Source: Pseudoxanthomonas sp. (GTDB lineage Bacteria; Pseudomonadota; Gammaproteobacteria; Xanthomonadales; Xanthomonadaceae). Taken from it: a stretch of DNA of 64,000 nt. The position numbers and the translations under genes are program-made. The notes under the pieces are model-generated. The model was not told where the DNA came from. It saw only the letters and a list, made by a program, of their open reading frames with translations, and did no database searches. Below, in pieces: positions 41,778-50,342 of this stretch; position 1 is the first letter of the stretch, and every line of letters begins with the position of its first letter. The stretch is from assembly GCF_027498035.1 (NCBI RefSeq), contig NZ_CP114978.1, forward strand, positions 1,736,001 through 1,800,000. The letters run 5' to 3'.

Positions 41778-42875
41778 TCAGCTGGCCGTGCCGGTTGATG
41801 CGTCTATGTATTCCCGACGCACGCGCTTGATCCCGCACAGCAGCGCATAGCCACTGGTGCCGCAGGTTTCTGCGATCTGCGAGGGCGTGGGCAACGGTTG
41901 ATGGCCCCAGAGCACGACCTTGCTGCCCACGGTGGCCTGTGGCAGGTCGGTGATGTCCACCGTCAGCATGTCCATCGACACCCGGCCGACCAGGCGCGTG
42001 GCCACGCCATCGACCACGACCGGCGTGCCGTTGGGTGCCAGCTGCGGATAACCATCGGCATAACCCATCGCAACCACGCCGATCCGCATCGACACCGGCG
42101 CGGTAAAGCGCGCGCCGTAGCCCACCGCTTCACCCGCAGGCAGGTCGCGCACCGCGATCAACCTGGATTCCAGCTGCATCACCGGCCGCAGCACGTGTGG
42201 GATCTCCGCCGTCAACGGGAACGGATTGGCGCCATACAACATCAGGCCCGGGCGCACCCAGTCGCTGTGGATGCCGGGCCAGCCCAGCAATGCCGGCGAA
42301 TTGTTGAAACTGGTCTTCCCGGTGAAGCCCTGCGTGGCCTGTTCGAACACCACGCGCTGGCGCTCGCTGAAATCGCTATCCAGCTCGTCGGCGCGGGCCA
42401 GGTGGCTCATCGCCACCACCGAGGCGATCTTCGGATCGTTGGACAGCTGCTGCAGCGCACGGGCGAAATCGTCCGGTGATAGGCCCAGCCGATGCATGCC
42501 GCTGTCCAGCTTCAACCAGACGTGCAGCGGCGCGCTCGGAGTGAAGTTCGCCAATGCTTGCAGCTGCCAGGGCGACGCCACGGCGGTCCAGAGTCGATGC
42601 TGATCGACCAGCGGCAGTTCGTCGGCGTCGAGAAAACCTTCCAGCAGCAGGATCGGCGTGGTGATGCCGGCCTCGCGCAGCTCGATGGCTTCTTCGATGC
42701 AGGCCACGCCGAAGGCGTCGGCGAGCGGCTCCAGCGCGCGCGCGCAACGCACCGCGCCATGGCCGTAGGCATCGGCCTTGATGATGGCCACGGCCTTGCC
42801 GCCACCGAGTCGACGCGCCAGCAGGTAGTTGTCCTGCAACGCGCCCAGATCGATCAGAGCGCGGGCTGGGCGCAT
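41778..42875 (-). CDS. alr: Alanine racemase
   Basis: A 365-residue PLP enzyme that interconverts L- and D-alanine. The PLP-binding Lys33 lies in AVAIIKADAYGHGA, and the opposite catalytic Tyr is in EAVGYGARF. Substrate and dimer motifs HVWLKLDSGMHRLG and GRVSMDMLTVDIT are present. The start at 42875 lies inside dadA (22-base overlap). Paired with dadA this is the catabolic arrangement (as in dadAX of Pseudomonas), which feeds L-alanine into D-alanine oxidation. It may also serve cell-wall synthesis if no other racemase exists. Confidence 0.95.
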   Translation of the reverse strand: MRPARALIDLGALQDNYLLARRLGGGKAVAIIKADAYGHGAVRCARALEPLADAFGVACIEEAIELREAGITTPILLLEGFLDADELPLVDQHRLWTAVASPWQLQALANFTPSAPLHVWLKLDSGMHRLGLSPDDFARALQQLSNDPKIASVVAMSHLARADELDSDFSERQRVVFEQATQGFTGKTSFNNSPALLGWPGIHSDWVRPGLMLYGANPFPLTAEIPHVLRPVMQLESRLIAVRDLPAGEAVGYGARFTAPVSMRIGVVAMGYADGYPQLAPNGTPVVVDGVATRLVGRVSMDMLTVDITDLPQATVGSKVVLWGHQPLPTPSQIAETCGTSGYALLCGIKRVRREYIDASTGTAS

Positions 42876-44170
42876 CGTGCGGCCTCTTGTCCGGCGCGCG
42901 CGGCGCCACGGTAACGGAACATGTTCAAACCTTCGGTGTCGATGGCCGGTGCCTGGCCCGCCATCAGGTCGGCCAGGTAGCGGCCCGAGCCGCACGCCAT
43001 GGTCCAGCCCAGCGTGCCGTGCCCGGTGTTGGTGTAGAGATTGGCTAGCGGCGTGGCGCCGACGATCGGCGTGCCGTCAGGCGTGGCCGGACGCAGGCCG
43101 GTCCAGAACTGTGCATTGTCCAGCGCGCCGCCCCTGGGATAAAGGTCATTGACCACCAGCTCCAGGGTCTTGCGCCGCTGTGGGTTGAGCGACAGGTCGA
43201 AGCCGGCCAGCTCGGCCATGCCGCCGACGCGGATGCGCTGGTCGAAGCGGGTGATGGCGACCTTGTAGCTTTCGTCGAGGATCGTGGACACCGGCGCCAT
43301 CGCCGCGTCGGTGATCGGCAGGGTCAGCGAATAGCCCTTGAGCGGATACACCGGCAGGTCCAGGCCCAGCGGCGCGACCAGCTGCGGCGAATAGCTGCCC
43401 AGTGCCAGCACGTAGCGGTCGGCGGTTTCGACCTTGCCATCCAGGCGCACGCCGGTGACACGGCGGCCGTCACCTTCGATGGCGTCGATGCGGGTGTTGT
43501 AGCGGAACTCGACGCCAGCCTGGCGTGCCATCGCTTCCAGGCGCTGGGTGAACAGGTTGCAGTCGCCGGTCTGGTCGTTGGGCAGGCGCAATGCGCCCAC
43601 CAGCGGTGCGCGGGCCTGGGCCAGCGCCGGTTCGTAGCGGGCGATACCGGCCGGGTCGAGCAGTTCGAACGGCACCCCGGAATCTTCCAGCACCGCGACA
43701 TCCTTGGCCGCGCCGTCCAGCTGGGCCTGGGTGCGGAACAGCTGGATGGTGCCCAGGCGCCGGCCTTCGTAATCGATGCCAGTCTGGGCGACCAGGTCGT
43801 CCAGGCAGTCACGGCTGTATTCGGACAGGCGCACCATGCGCGCCTTGTTGCGGGCGTAATGCGCGCTGGTGCAGTTGCCCAGCATCTGCAGCATCCAGGT
43901 GTACTGGCGCACGTCCATGCCCGGCTTGATCGCCAGCGGCGCGTGCTTCTGGAACAGCCACTTGAAGGCTTTGAGCGGCACGCCCGGCGCGGCCCAAGGC
44001 GAGGCATAGCCCGGCGAGACCTGCCCGGCGTTGGCGAAGCTGGTCTCCTGTGCCGGCGCCGGCTGGCGGTCCACGACCGCCACCTCGAACCCGGCCTGGG
44101 CCAGGTACCACGCCGTGGTGGTGCCGATCACCCCACTTCCCATGACCAGAACGCGCACTGTTTCACCCAT
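42854..44170 (-). CDS. dadA: D-amino acid dehydrogenase small subunit-type flavoprotein
   Basis: A 438-residue FAD enzyme that oxidises D-alanine and other D-amino acids to 2-oxo acids, passing electrons to the respiratory chain. The dinucleotide motif is VLVMGSGVIGTTTAWYLAQAG at the N-terminus, followed by FANAGQVSPGYASPWAAPG, typical of DadA. C-terminal motifs include GLRPATPDGTPIVG and NLYTNTGHGTLGWTMACGSG. It is first in a two-gene unit with alr. In other bacteria this operon is controlled by an Lrp protein; the only Lrp gene in the window is frameshifted. The 282-base region upstream (44171-44452) shows no gene or clear hairpin. Confidence 0.95.
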   Translation of the reverse strand: MGETVRVLVMGSGVIGTTTAWYLAQAGFEVAVVDRQPAPAQETSFANAGQVSPGYASPWAAPGVPLKAFKWLFQKHAPLAIKPGMDVRQYTWMLQMLGNCTSAHYARNKARMVRLSEYSRDCLDDLVAQTGIDYEGRRLGTIQLFRTQAQLDGAAKDVAVLEDSGVPFELLDPAGIARYEPALAQARAPLVGALRLPNDQTGDCNLFTQRLEAMARQAGVEFRYNTRIDAIEGDGRRVTGVRLDGKVETADRYVLALGSYSPQLVAPLGLDLPVYPLKGYSLTLPITDAAMAPVSTILDESYKVAITRFDQRIRVGGMAELAGFDLSLNPQRRKTLELVVNDLYPRGGALDNAQFWTGLRPATPDGTPIVGATPLANLYTNTGHGTLGWTMACGSGRYLADLMAGQAPAIDTEGLNMFRYRGAARAGQEAARCAQPAL

Positions 44171-44452
44171 GTCCGAAGGCCACCGCGGCCGTCGAAAACC
44201 TTACTGCATCCGACCCGGCAGATTGGCGGCGTTTGCTGTCGGGCAGAGGCGAAAGCTTCAGGTATCGACCCAAAACGCAGCAGAGTCTGCCGCGCAACGG
44301 CCAGCGAAAACGTACCAAAACGTAGTAGGCGCAAGGGCTTCAGCGCCAATCACCGGCCGGCGCCGCGGACAGGGCGGCAGATTCTGCCAAGCCGGGGACC
44401 TGTACGCGCACGCGCCCCGGAACGGACCCCGGACGCAGGCCATGCGCGGGGC

Positions 44453-45859
44453 CTACGAGGCCGCCGGCGCGTCCTGCCAGCCGCCGCCCAGCGCGGCCAT
44501 CAAGGCGCTGCTCGCCTGCAGTTGGCGGGTGAGCACCTGCTGCAGGGCCAGCTGGGCCACGCGCGCGTCGGTCTGGGCGGTGACCACGTCCAGATAGCTC
44601 GCCGCACCGGCGTCATAGCGATTGCGGGCGATCTGTTCGGCCGCGGTCGCGGCGGTCACCGCGTCCTGCAGATCAACCTGCTGCAGGGCCAGCTGGCGCA
44701 GCTCGGTGAGCTGGTCCTCGACCTGGCGGATCGCGTGCAGCACCACGCCACGGTATTGCGCGGCGGCGGCGTCGAACTCGGCCTGCGCGCCCTGCTTGAG
44801 TGCCTTGCGCTTGCCGCCATCGAAGATCGGCAGGGTCGCCACCGGCCCCAGCGCCCAGTAGCGGTTGCCGGCCGCCAGCAGGTTGCCGCTGCCGGCGGTC
44901 TGGCCGCCGAGCAGCGCACTCAGGCCCAGCTGCGGGAACCATGCCGCGCGCGCCACGCCGATGCCGGCATTGGCGGCAAACACCCGGCGCTCGGCCGCAG
45001 CGATGTCCGGACGACGCTGCAGCAACGCACTGGGCAGTTCCAGCGGCACCTGCGGCAATGTCGGCTTGCTGCCGGCCGCCAGGGTGAAGCCGCTGGCCGG
45101 CTGGCCGACCAGTTCGGCCAGCGCATGCAGGGCCAGTTCGCACTGGGCCAGGTTGTCGTCACGTTCGGCCTGGGCGCTGGCCAGCTGGTGACGCGCGCGG
45201 ACCACATCCAGCTCCGGGGCGATATCGCCCTGGTAGCGGTGTTCGGTCAGGGCCAGCGCCTGGCGGTAGTCGTCCAGGCTGGCTTCCAGGATCTGGCCCT
45301 GGGCCTGCAGCCCGCGCAGTTGCAGGTAGAGCGCGGTCAACTGTTGCTGCAGGCTCAGGGTGGCCGCGGCCAGGTCGTCGCCACTGGCGCGCGCGCGGGC
45401 ATGGCCGGCGGCGGCGAGATTGCGCAGTCGACCCCACAGGTCCAGGTCGAAGGACAGCGACAGGGTCAGCGTGTTGCTGTCGTATTCGTCCGGCTGGGTG
45501 GTGCCGCGCAACGGACGGCGGTCGGACTGGCGCTGGCGCACGGGCGAACCGCTGGCATCGAGCTGCGGGAAGCGGGCGCTGGCGATTTCGCCGGCCGCGG
45601 CGCGGGCCGCATCGTAATGGGCCACGGCCGCGGCCAGGGTCGGGTTGGCCTGCAACAGCTGCTGCTGCAGCTGGTCCAGTTGCGGGTCCTGGTAGCGCTG
45701 CCACCAGCGGCTGTCCGGCGACGGGTTGGCCGCGGCCGGACCGGCGGACGCGTAGTGCGCCGGCAGCGCCTGCGGCGGCACCTTGTAGACCGGCGCCAGC
45801 GAGCAACCACCCAGCGCCAGGGCCAGCGTCGCCAGCAGCGGCCTAGGCAGCGGACGCAT
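44453..45859 (-). CDS. RND efflux system outer-membrane lipoprotein (OprM/NodT type)
   Basis: A 468-residue channel. The start at 45859 gives a lipoprotein signal peptide with lipobox LALGG-C at Cys19. It is followed by SLAPVYKVPPQALPAHY and DSRWWQRYQDPQLDQLQQQ, the typical N-terminus of the NodT/OprM family. Two OEP repeats follow. It is the last gene of a pump-adaptor-channel set and overlaps the adaptor gene by 17 bases. It gives the pump a dedicated outer-membrane exit. Confidence 0.92.
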   Translation of the reverse strand: MRPLPRPLLATLALALGGCSLAPVYKVPPQALPAHYASAGPAAANPSPDSRWWQRYQDPQLDQLQQQLLQANPTLAAAVAHYDAARAAAGEIASARFPQLDASGSPVRQRQSDRRPLRGTTQPDEYDSNTLTLSLSFDLDLWGRLRNLAAAGHARARASGDDLAAATLSLQQQLTALYLQLRGLQAQGQILEASLDDYRQALALTEHRYQGDIAPELDVVRARHQLASAQAERDDNLAQCELALHALAELVGQPASGFTLAAGSKPTLPQVPLELPSALLQRRPDIAAAERRVFAANAGIGVARAAWFPQLGLSALLGGQTAGSGNLLAAGNRYWALGPVATLPIFDGGKRKALKQGAQAEFDAAAAQYRGVVLHAIRQVEDQLTELRQLALQQVDLQDAVTAATAAEQIARNRYDAGAASYLDVVTAQTDARVAQLALQQVLTRQLQASSALMAALGGGWQDAPAAS

Positions 45860-47009
45860 GGGCGGCTCCCTTGTCCGGGGCGGCGATGCGGACCGGGTCG
45901 CCTTCGCGCAGAGCATCGGGCGGGTTGTCGATGACGTGTTCGCCGGCCTTGAGGCCGTGGTCGATCTCCAGCGTGCTGCCCAGGTCCATGGCGATGTGGA
46001 TGTCGCGCAGGTGGACGTGGTTCTGTTCGTCCAGCACCGCCACCTGGGTGCCGTTGGCGCGGAAGATCAACGCGCTGGCCGGAATCCGCATGCGTCCGTC
46101 GGCGGCCGGCAGCGGCAGTTGCACCTGCGCGTAGGCGCCGGGCAACAGCGCGCCGTCAGCGTTGTCCACGACGAACTGCGCCAGCAGGCTGCCGGAACTG
46201 CGGTCGACCGCGGCCGAGTCGCCCTGCAGCACCGCGTCGAAATACCGGCCTGGCTGGTCCGGGACCTGCAGGCGCGCGTGCAGGCCATGGGTGATGGCGC
46301 CGGCGTAGCTTTGCGGGATCGGCACCATCAGCCGCAGCTTGCGGGTGTCGGCGATGTCGAACAGTTCGCGACCACTGTCATCGGCCCGGACCAGCTGGCC
46401 GACATCGGTCAGGCGCGCGGTCAAGGTGCCTGCGAACGGCGCGCGCAGGGTGCGGTAGCTGCCCAGGTCGGTCAGGCGTTGGTAGTCGGCCTGCGCCGCT
46501 TCGACGCTGGCGTCGGCAGCCAGGGCTTCGGCATGCTTTTCGTCCGACTCCTGGCGCGACACCGAGTGGGTGCCCAGCATCTGCAGCCAGCGCGTGGCGC
46601 TGGTGCGGGCCAGGCTCGCGTTGGCCTTGGCGTGCAGCAGCGCGGCGTGGGCCTGGGCGATCTGCTGGTCCAGCTCGGGGCTGTCGATCTCGGCCAGCAG
46701 CTGGCCGGCGACCACCCTGGTGCCGATATCGGCATGCCAGGCTTTCAGGTAACCGCCTACGCGGGCGTGGATCGGTGCCTGGGTCCAGGCCTCCAGGTGC
46801 GCCGGCAGGTCCAGGTGGCTGTCGCCACCGTGCCCGCTCACCGCGGCCCAGCGGACCACCGGCAGGGCCTGGTCGGCAGTCCATTGGGCGACGTCATGCG
46901 CGCGATGGGCGCGCAGGCCCAGGCCCGCACCCACCAGGACCAGGGCGATGAGCAGGCCGGCGACCAGCGGCCGGCGCGCGGAGGTCCGCGGCTTCAAGGT
47001 GTCAGACAT
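45843..47009 (-). CDS. RND efflux periplasmic adaptor (MFP)
   Basis: A 388-residue membrane fusion protein. An N-terminal membrane anchor (LVAGLLIALVLVGAGLGL) replaces a lipobox. The lipoyl-like domain halves are ARVGGYLKAWHADIGTRVVAGQLLAEID and RTLRAPFAGTLTARLTDVGQLV, with a coiled-coil hairpin between them (about residues 108-180). The beta-barrel and membrane-proximal domains follow. The gene overlaps the pump gene by 8 bases. The sequence is closer to adaptors of poorly defined RND systems than to AcrA. Confidence 0.92.
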   Translation of the reverse strand: MSDTLKPRTSARRPLVAGLLIALVLVGAGLGLRAHRAHDVAQWTADQALPVVRWAAVSGHGGDSHLDLPAHLEAWTQAPIHARVGGYLKAWHADIGTRVVAGQLLAEIDSPELDQQIAQAHAALLHAKANASLARTSATRWLQMLGTHSVSRQESDEKHAEALAADASVEAAQADYQRLTDLGSYRTLRAPFAGTLTARLTDVGQLVRADDSGRELFDIADTRKLRLMVPIPQSYAGAITHGLHARLQVPDQPGRYFDAVLQGDSAAVDRSSGSLLAQFVVDNADGALLPGAYAQVQLPLPAADGRMRIPASALIFRANGTQVAVLDEQNHVHLRDIHIAMDLGSTLEIDHGLKAGEHVIDNPPDALREGDPVRIAAPDKGAAHASAA

Positions 47010-50000
47010 GGAGGGGCTCTTCCGAAGTGGCGGGACGGGAACGACGCGCGTGCACCAGTGAAAACACGACCGGCACGAACAGCAGGGTGGCGCAGGTGGC
47101 CAGCAACAGCCCGCCGATCACCGCGCGGCCCAGCGGCGCGTTCTGCTCGGTCGACAGGGCGGTGGGCAACATGCCCAGGATCATCGCCAGCGCGGTCATG
47201 CAGACCGGGCGGAACCGGGTGAAGCCGGCTTCCATCGCGGCCTTGAGTGCATCGCCGTGCACGGCCAGGCGTTCGCGGCAGAAGCTCACCACCAGGATCG
47301 AGTTGGCCGTGGCCACACCCATGCACAGGATCGCGCCGGTCAGGGCGGGCACCGACAGCGTGGTGCTGCTGAGGAACAGCATCCAGACGATGCCGGCCAG
47401 GCCCGCCGGCAGCGCGGTGATGATCACGAACGGATCGGTCCAGGACTGGAAATTGACCACCAGCAGCAGGTAGATCAGGCCGATCGCGCCGATCAGGCCG
47501 AAGCCCAGGCCGCCGAAGGCTTCGTGCAGCGCATCGATCTGGCCATGCAGGCCGACGCTGGTGCCCTTGGGCCGCAGGCTGCTGGTGTTGTCGAGCACCT
47601 TCTGGATATCGCTGGCCACCGCGCCCAGGTCGCGACCCTGGATGTTGGCGTACAGGTCCAGCGATGGCGCGATGTTGTAGTGGCTGACCACCGCCGGCGT
47701 AGTGGTGCGATGGATCTGCGCCAGTCCCCCCAGGATCTGCGCACTGCCGCCACCGCTGCCGGTGATCGGCATAGCCTGCAGCGCCGGCAGGCTGTCCAGC
47801 AGGTATTGCGGGGTGGCCGCGACCACGTTGTAGGACACGCCGTTCTTGGGGCTCAGCCAGAACGCCGGTGCGACCTGGCCGCTGCCGGCCAGCGAGGACA
47901 CCATGCTGCTGGTGACGTCGCGCTCGGTGATGCCCAGGCCGTCGGCGCGCAGGCGGTCGACATCGACCTTCAGGCTCGGATAGCCGTCGGCCTGCTGCAG
48001 GCGCAGGTCGGCAATGCCCGGCACCTGGCGCAGTCGCCGCAGCAGTTCTTCGGCATACACGCGGTTGCCCTGCGCGTTGGTGCCGGAGATGCGCACGTCC
48101 AGCGGCGCTGGCGCACCGAAGTTGAGGATCTGGCTGCTGGTGTCGGCCGGAAGGAACGCAAAGGTGGCGCCTGGGAACGCAGCCGGCAGCACCTCGCGCA
48201 GGCGCTTGACGTAGCCAGCGACATCGCCGTGCCTGGGCTTGAGCGAGAGCTGGATATCGCCATCCTGCGGACCGACCGTGCCCGAGCTGCTGTAGGCGAT
48301 GTTGATGCCGGTGAACGGCAGGCCCAGGTTGTCCACGACCGTGTCGGTCTCGGCCGGCGGCACCACCTGGCGGATCTTGTCCTCGATCCGGTCGAACGCC
48401 GCGGCGGTCTCTTCGATCCGGGTGCCCAGTGGCAACCGCACATGCAGCGAGATCGCGCTGGCCTCGGTCGCGGGGAAGAAATCCTCGCCCAGCGCCGGCA
48501 CCAGGGCGAAGGACACCAGCACGCAGGCCAGGAAACCGATCACGAACGCCTTGCGCTGGCCCAGCACGCCTTCCAGCAGCGCCAGGTAACGGTCACGGAC
48601 GGCGGAAAACCCCTGTTCGAAGCGCTGCTGCAGGGCCACCAGCCTGACCTTCCAGTCGCGCCTGGGCGCGGGCTGGTCGCCTTCGTGGTGGTTGAGGAAC
48701 GGCGCCTCGGGATGATGGCCCGGGCCAGCTTCCGGCCGATGCGGCTTGAGCAGGAACAGCGCCATGGTCGGGATCAGCGTGCGCGACAGGAAGAACGAGC
48801 TGACCAGGGCGAAGATCACCGCCAGCGCCATCGGCCGGAACAGATAGCCGGCGATGCCCTGCAGCATGAACATCGGCACGAACACGATGCAGATGCACAG
48901 CAGCGACACCAGCGCCGGGCCGACGATCTGCGCGGCACCGTCCAGGATCGCCTCGCGCACGCCCTTGCCCTGTTCCAGGTGCCAGTTGACGTTCTCGATG
49001 GTGACGGTGGCATCGTCCACCAGGATGCCGACCGCCAGCGCCAGGCCACCCAGCGTCATCACGTTGAGCGTCTGCCCGGCCACCGACAACAACGCCAGGG
49101 CCGACAGCACCGCCAGCGGGATCGAGGTGGCGATGATCAGGGTGGAACGCCAGCTGCCCAGGAACACCAGGATCATCACGCTGGTCAGCAGCGCGGCGAT
49201 GATGCCTTCGCGGGCGACGCTGCCGATGGCGTCGCGCACGAAGGTCGAGGCATCGCCCAGCAGCGAGATCTTCAGCGACGGCGGCAGGGTTTCCTGCAGC
49301 TGCGGCAGCATCTTGCGGATATTGCTGACCAGCGCCAGCGTGGACGCATCGCCGTTCTTCAACACCGACATCAACACCGAGTGGCCGCCATCCACGCGCA
49401 CGATGTTGGTCTGCGGCGGCGAGCCGTCGCGCACGTGGGCCACCTGCCCCACCGTGACCACCGCGCCATTGACGGTACGGATGGGCAGCTCGTTCAAGGC
49501 CTCGATCGCATCGGGGCTGTTGTTGAGCAGCACCGTGAATTCCTTGGTGCCCAGCTTGATCGTGCCGACCGGCGTGATCTGGTTCTGCGCGGCCAGCGCG
49601 TTGCCCACGTCCTGCGCCGACAGGCCCTTGGCCGCCAGCGCCTGCGGGTCCAGGTCGAGCATGATCTGGCGCTGCTTGCCGCCATAGGGCGCCGGAATGG
49701 CCAGCCCGGCGATGGAGGTCAACGGCGGGCGGACGCTGTTCTGGGCCAGGTCGCGGATCTGCGATTCGCCCAGGGTCGGGCTGGAGAACGCCATCTGCAG
49801 GATCGGCACCGTCGAGGCGCTGTAGTTGAGGATCAGTGGCGGGGTGATGCCCGCCGGCATCTGCTTGACCACGGTCTGCGAGATCGCGGTGATCTGCGCG
49901 TTGGCCATGCGGATGTCCACGCCGGGCTGGAAGAATACCTTGGTCACGCCCACGCCGGGCAGCGATTGCGACTCGATGTGTTCGATGTCGTTGACCGTGG

Positions 50001-50220
50001 TGCTGAGCGCGCGTTCGTACGGGGTGATCACGCGGCCGGCCATGTCGCCCGGCGACAGGCCCGTGTACTGCCAGACCACGGCCACCACCGGGATGTCGAC
50101 GCTGGGGAATACGTCGGTGGGCGTCCGCATCGCCGCCAGCGGCCCCACGATGCAGATCAGCAGGGCCAGCACCACGAAGGTGTAAGGCTTGTTGAGTGCG
50201 GTTCTGACCAACCCGAGCAT
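47002..50220 (-). CDS. RND efflux inner-membrane pump (AcrB/D/F superfamily, Lys-lacking branch)
   Basis: A 1072-residue protein with two repeats of six helices and large periplasmic loops. The helix-4 Asp pair is present in AVGILVDDATVTIENVNWH. The helix-10 segment corresponding to SAKNAILIVEF of AcrB instead reads GVATANSILVVSFCRERL, so the proton-relay Lys (Lys940 in AcrB) is missing. A His/Pro-rich insertion (about residues 515-545) follows the first repeat. The gene leads an unusual order pump-adaptor-channel. It stands 122 bases downstream of a two-component kinase gene on the same strand, so the kinase pair probably controls it. The substrate is unknown. Confidence 0.92.
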   Translation of the reverse strand: MLGLVRTALNKPYTFVVLALLICIVGPLAAMRTPTDVFPSVDIPVVAVVWQYTGLSPGDMAGRVITPYERALSTTVNDIEHIESQSLPGVGVTKVFFQPGVDIRMANAQITAISQTVVKQMPAGITPPLILNYSASTVPILQMAFSSPTLGESQIRDLAQNSVRPPLTSIAGLAIPAPYGGKQRQIMLDLDPQALAAKGLSAQDVGNALAAQNQITPVGTIKLGTKEFTVLLNNSPDAIEALNELPIRTVNGAVVTVGQVAHVRDGSPPQTNIVRVDGGHSVLMSVLKNGDASTLALVSNIRKMLPQLQETLPPSLKISLLGDASTFVRDAIGSVAREGIIAALLTSVMILVFLGSWRSTLIIATSIPLAVLSALALLSVAGQTLNVMTLGGLALAVGILVDDATVTIENVNWHLEQGKGVREAILDGAAQIVGPALVSLLCICIVFVPMFMLQGIAGYLFRPMALAVIFALVSSFFLSRTLIPTMALFLLKPHRPEAGPGHHPEAPFLNHHEGDQPAPRRDWKVRLVALQQRFEQGFSAVRDRYLALLEGVLGQRKAFVIGFLACVLVSFALVPALGEDFFPATEASAISLHVRLPLGTRIEETAAAFDRIEDKIRQVVPPAETDTVVDNLGLPFTGINIAYSSSGTVGPQDGDIQLSLKPRHGDVAGYVKRLREVLPAAFPGATFAFLPADTSSQILNFGAPAPLDVRISGTNAQGNRVYAEELLRRLRQVPGIADLRLQQADGYPSLKVDVDRLRADGLGITERDVTSSMVSSLAGSGQVAPAFWLSPKNGVSYNVVAATPQYLLDSLPALQAMPITGSGGGSAQILGGLAQIHRTTTPAVVSHYNIAPSLDLYANIQGRDLGAVASDIQKVLDNTSSLRPKGTSVGLHGQIDALHEAFGGLGFGLIGAIGLIYLLLVVNFQSWTDPFVIITALPAGLAGIVWMLFLSSTTLSVPALTGAILCMGVATANSILVVSFCRERLAVHGDALKAAMEAGFTRFRPVCMTALAMILGMLPTALSTEQNAPLGRAVIGGLLLATCATLLFVPVVFSLVHARRSRPATSEEPLHV

Positions 50221-50309
50221 CTAGACGACTCCGTCACCGGTGCACCACTGGAGCAGTGGCGATGGCAGGGAGTGTGGATAGGTGCGATTAACAGCGATGT
50301 TTGGCCTGG

Positions 50310-50325
50310 ATGAAACTTATTTCAT
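50310..50325. promoter_or_regulatory. AT-rich inverted repeat ahead of the RND pump operon
   Basis: ATGAAA-CTTA-TTTCAT, a perfect 6-bp inverted repeat in an otherwise GC-rich gap between the kinase gene and the pump gene. It is about 90 bases upstream of the pump ATG and may be an operator for the adjacent OmpR-type regulator or another protein. Confidence 0.4.
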
Positions 50326-50342
50326 GTTGGCCGGCGCGGTGC

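Noticed and set aside
47257..50313. 1018-codon plus-strand ORF opposite the RND pump
   Set aside because: The minus strand encodes an unmistakable RND transporter; the plus frame is a Gln/Arg/His-rich shadow.
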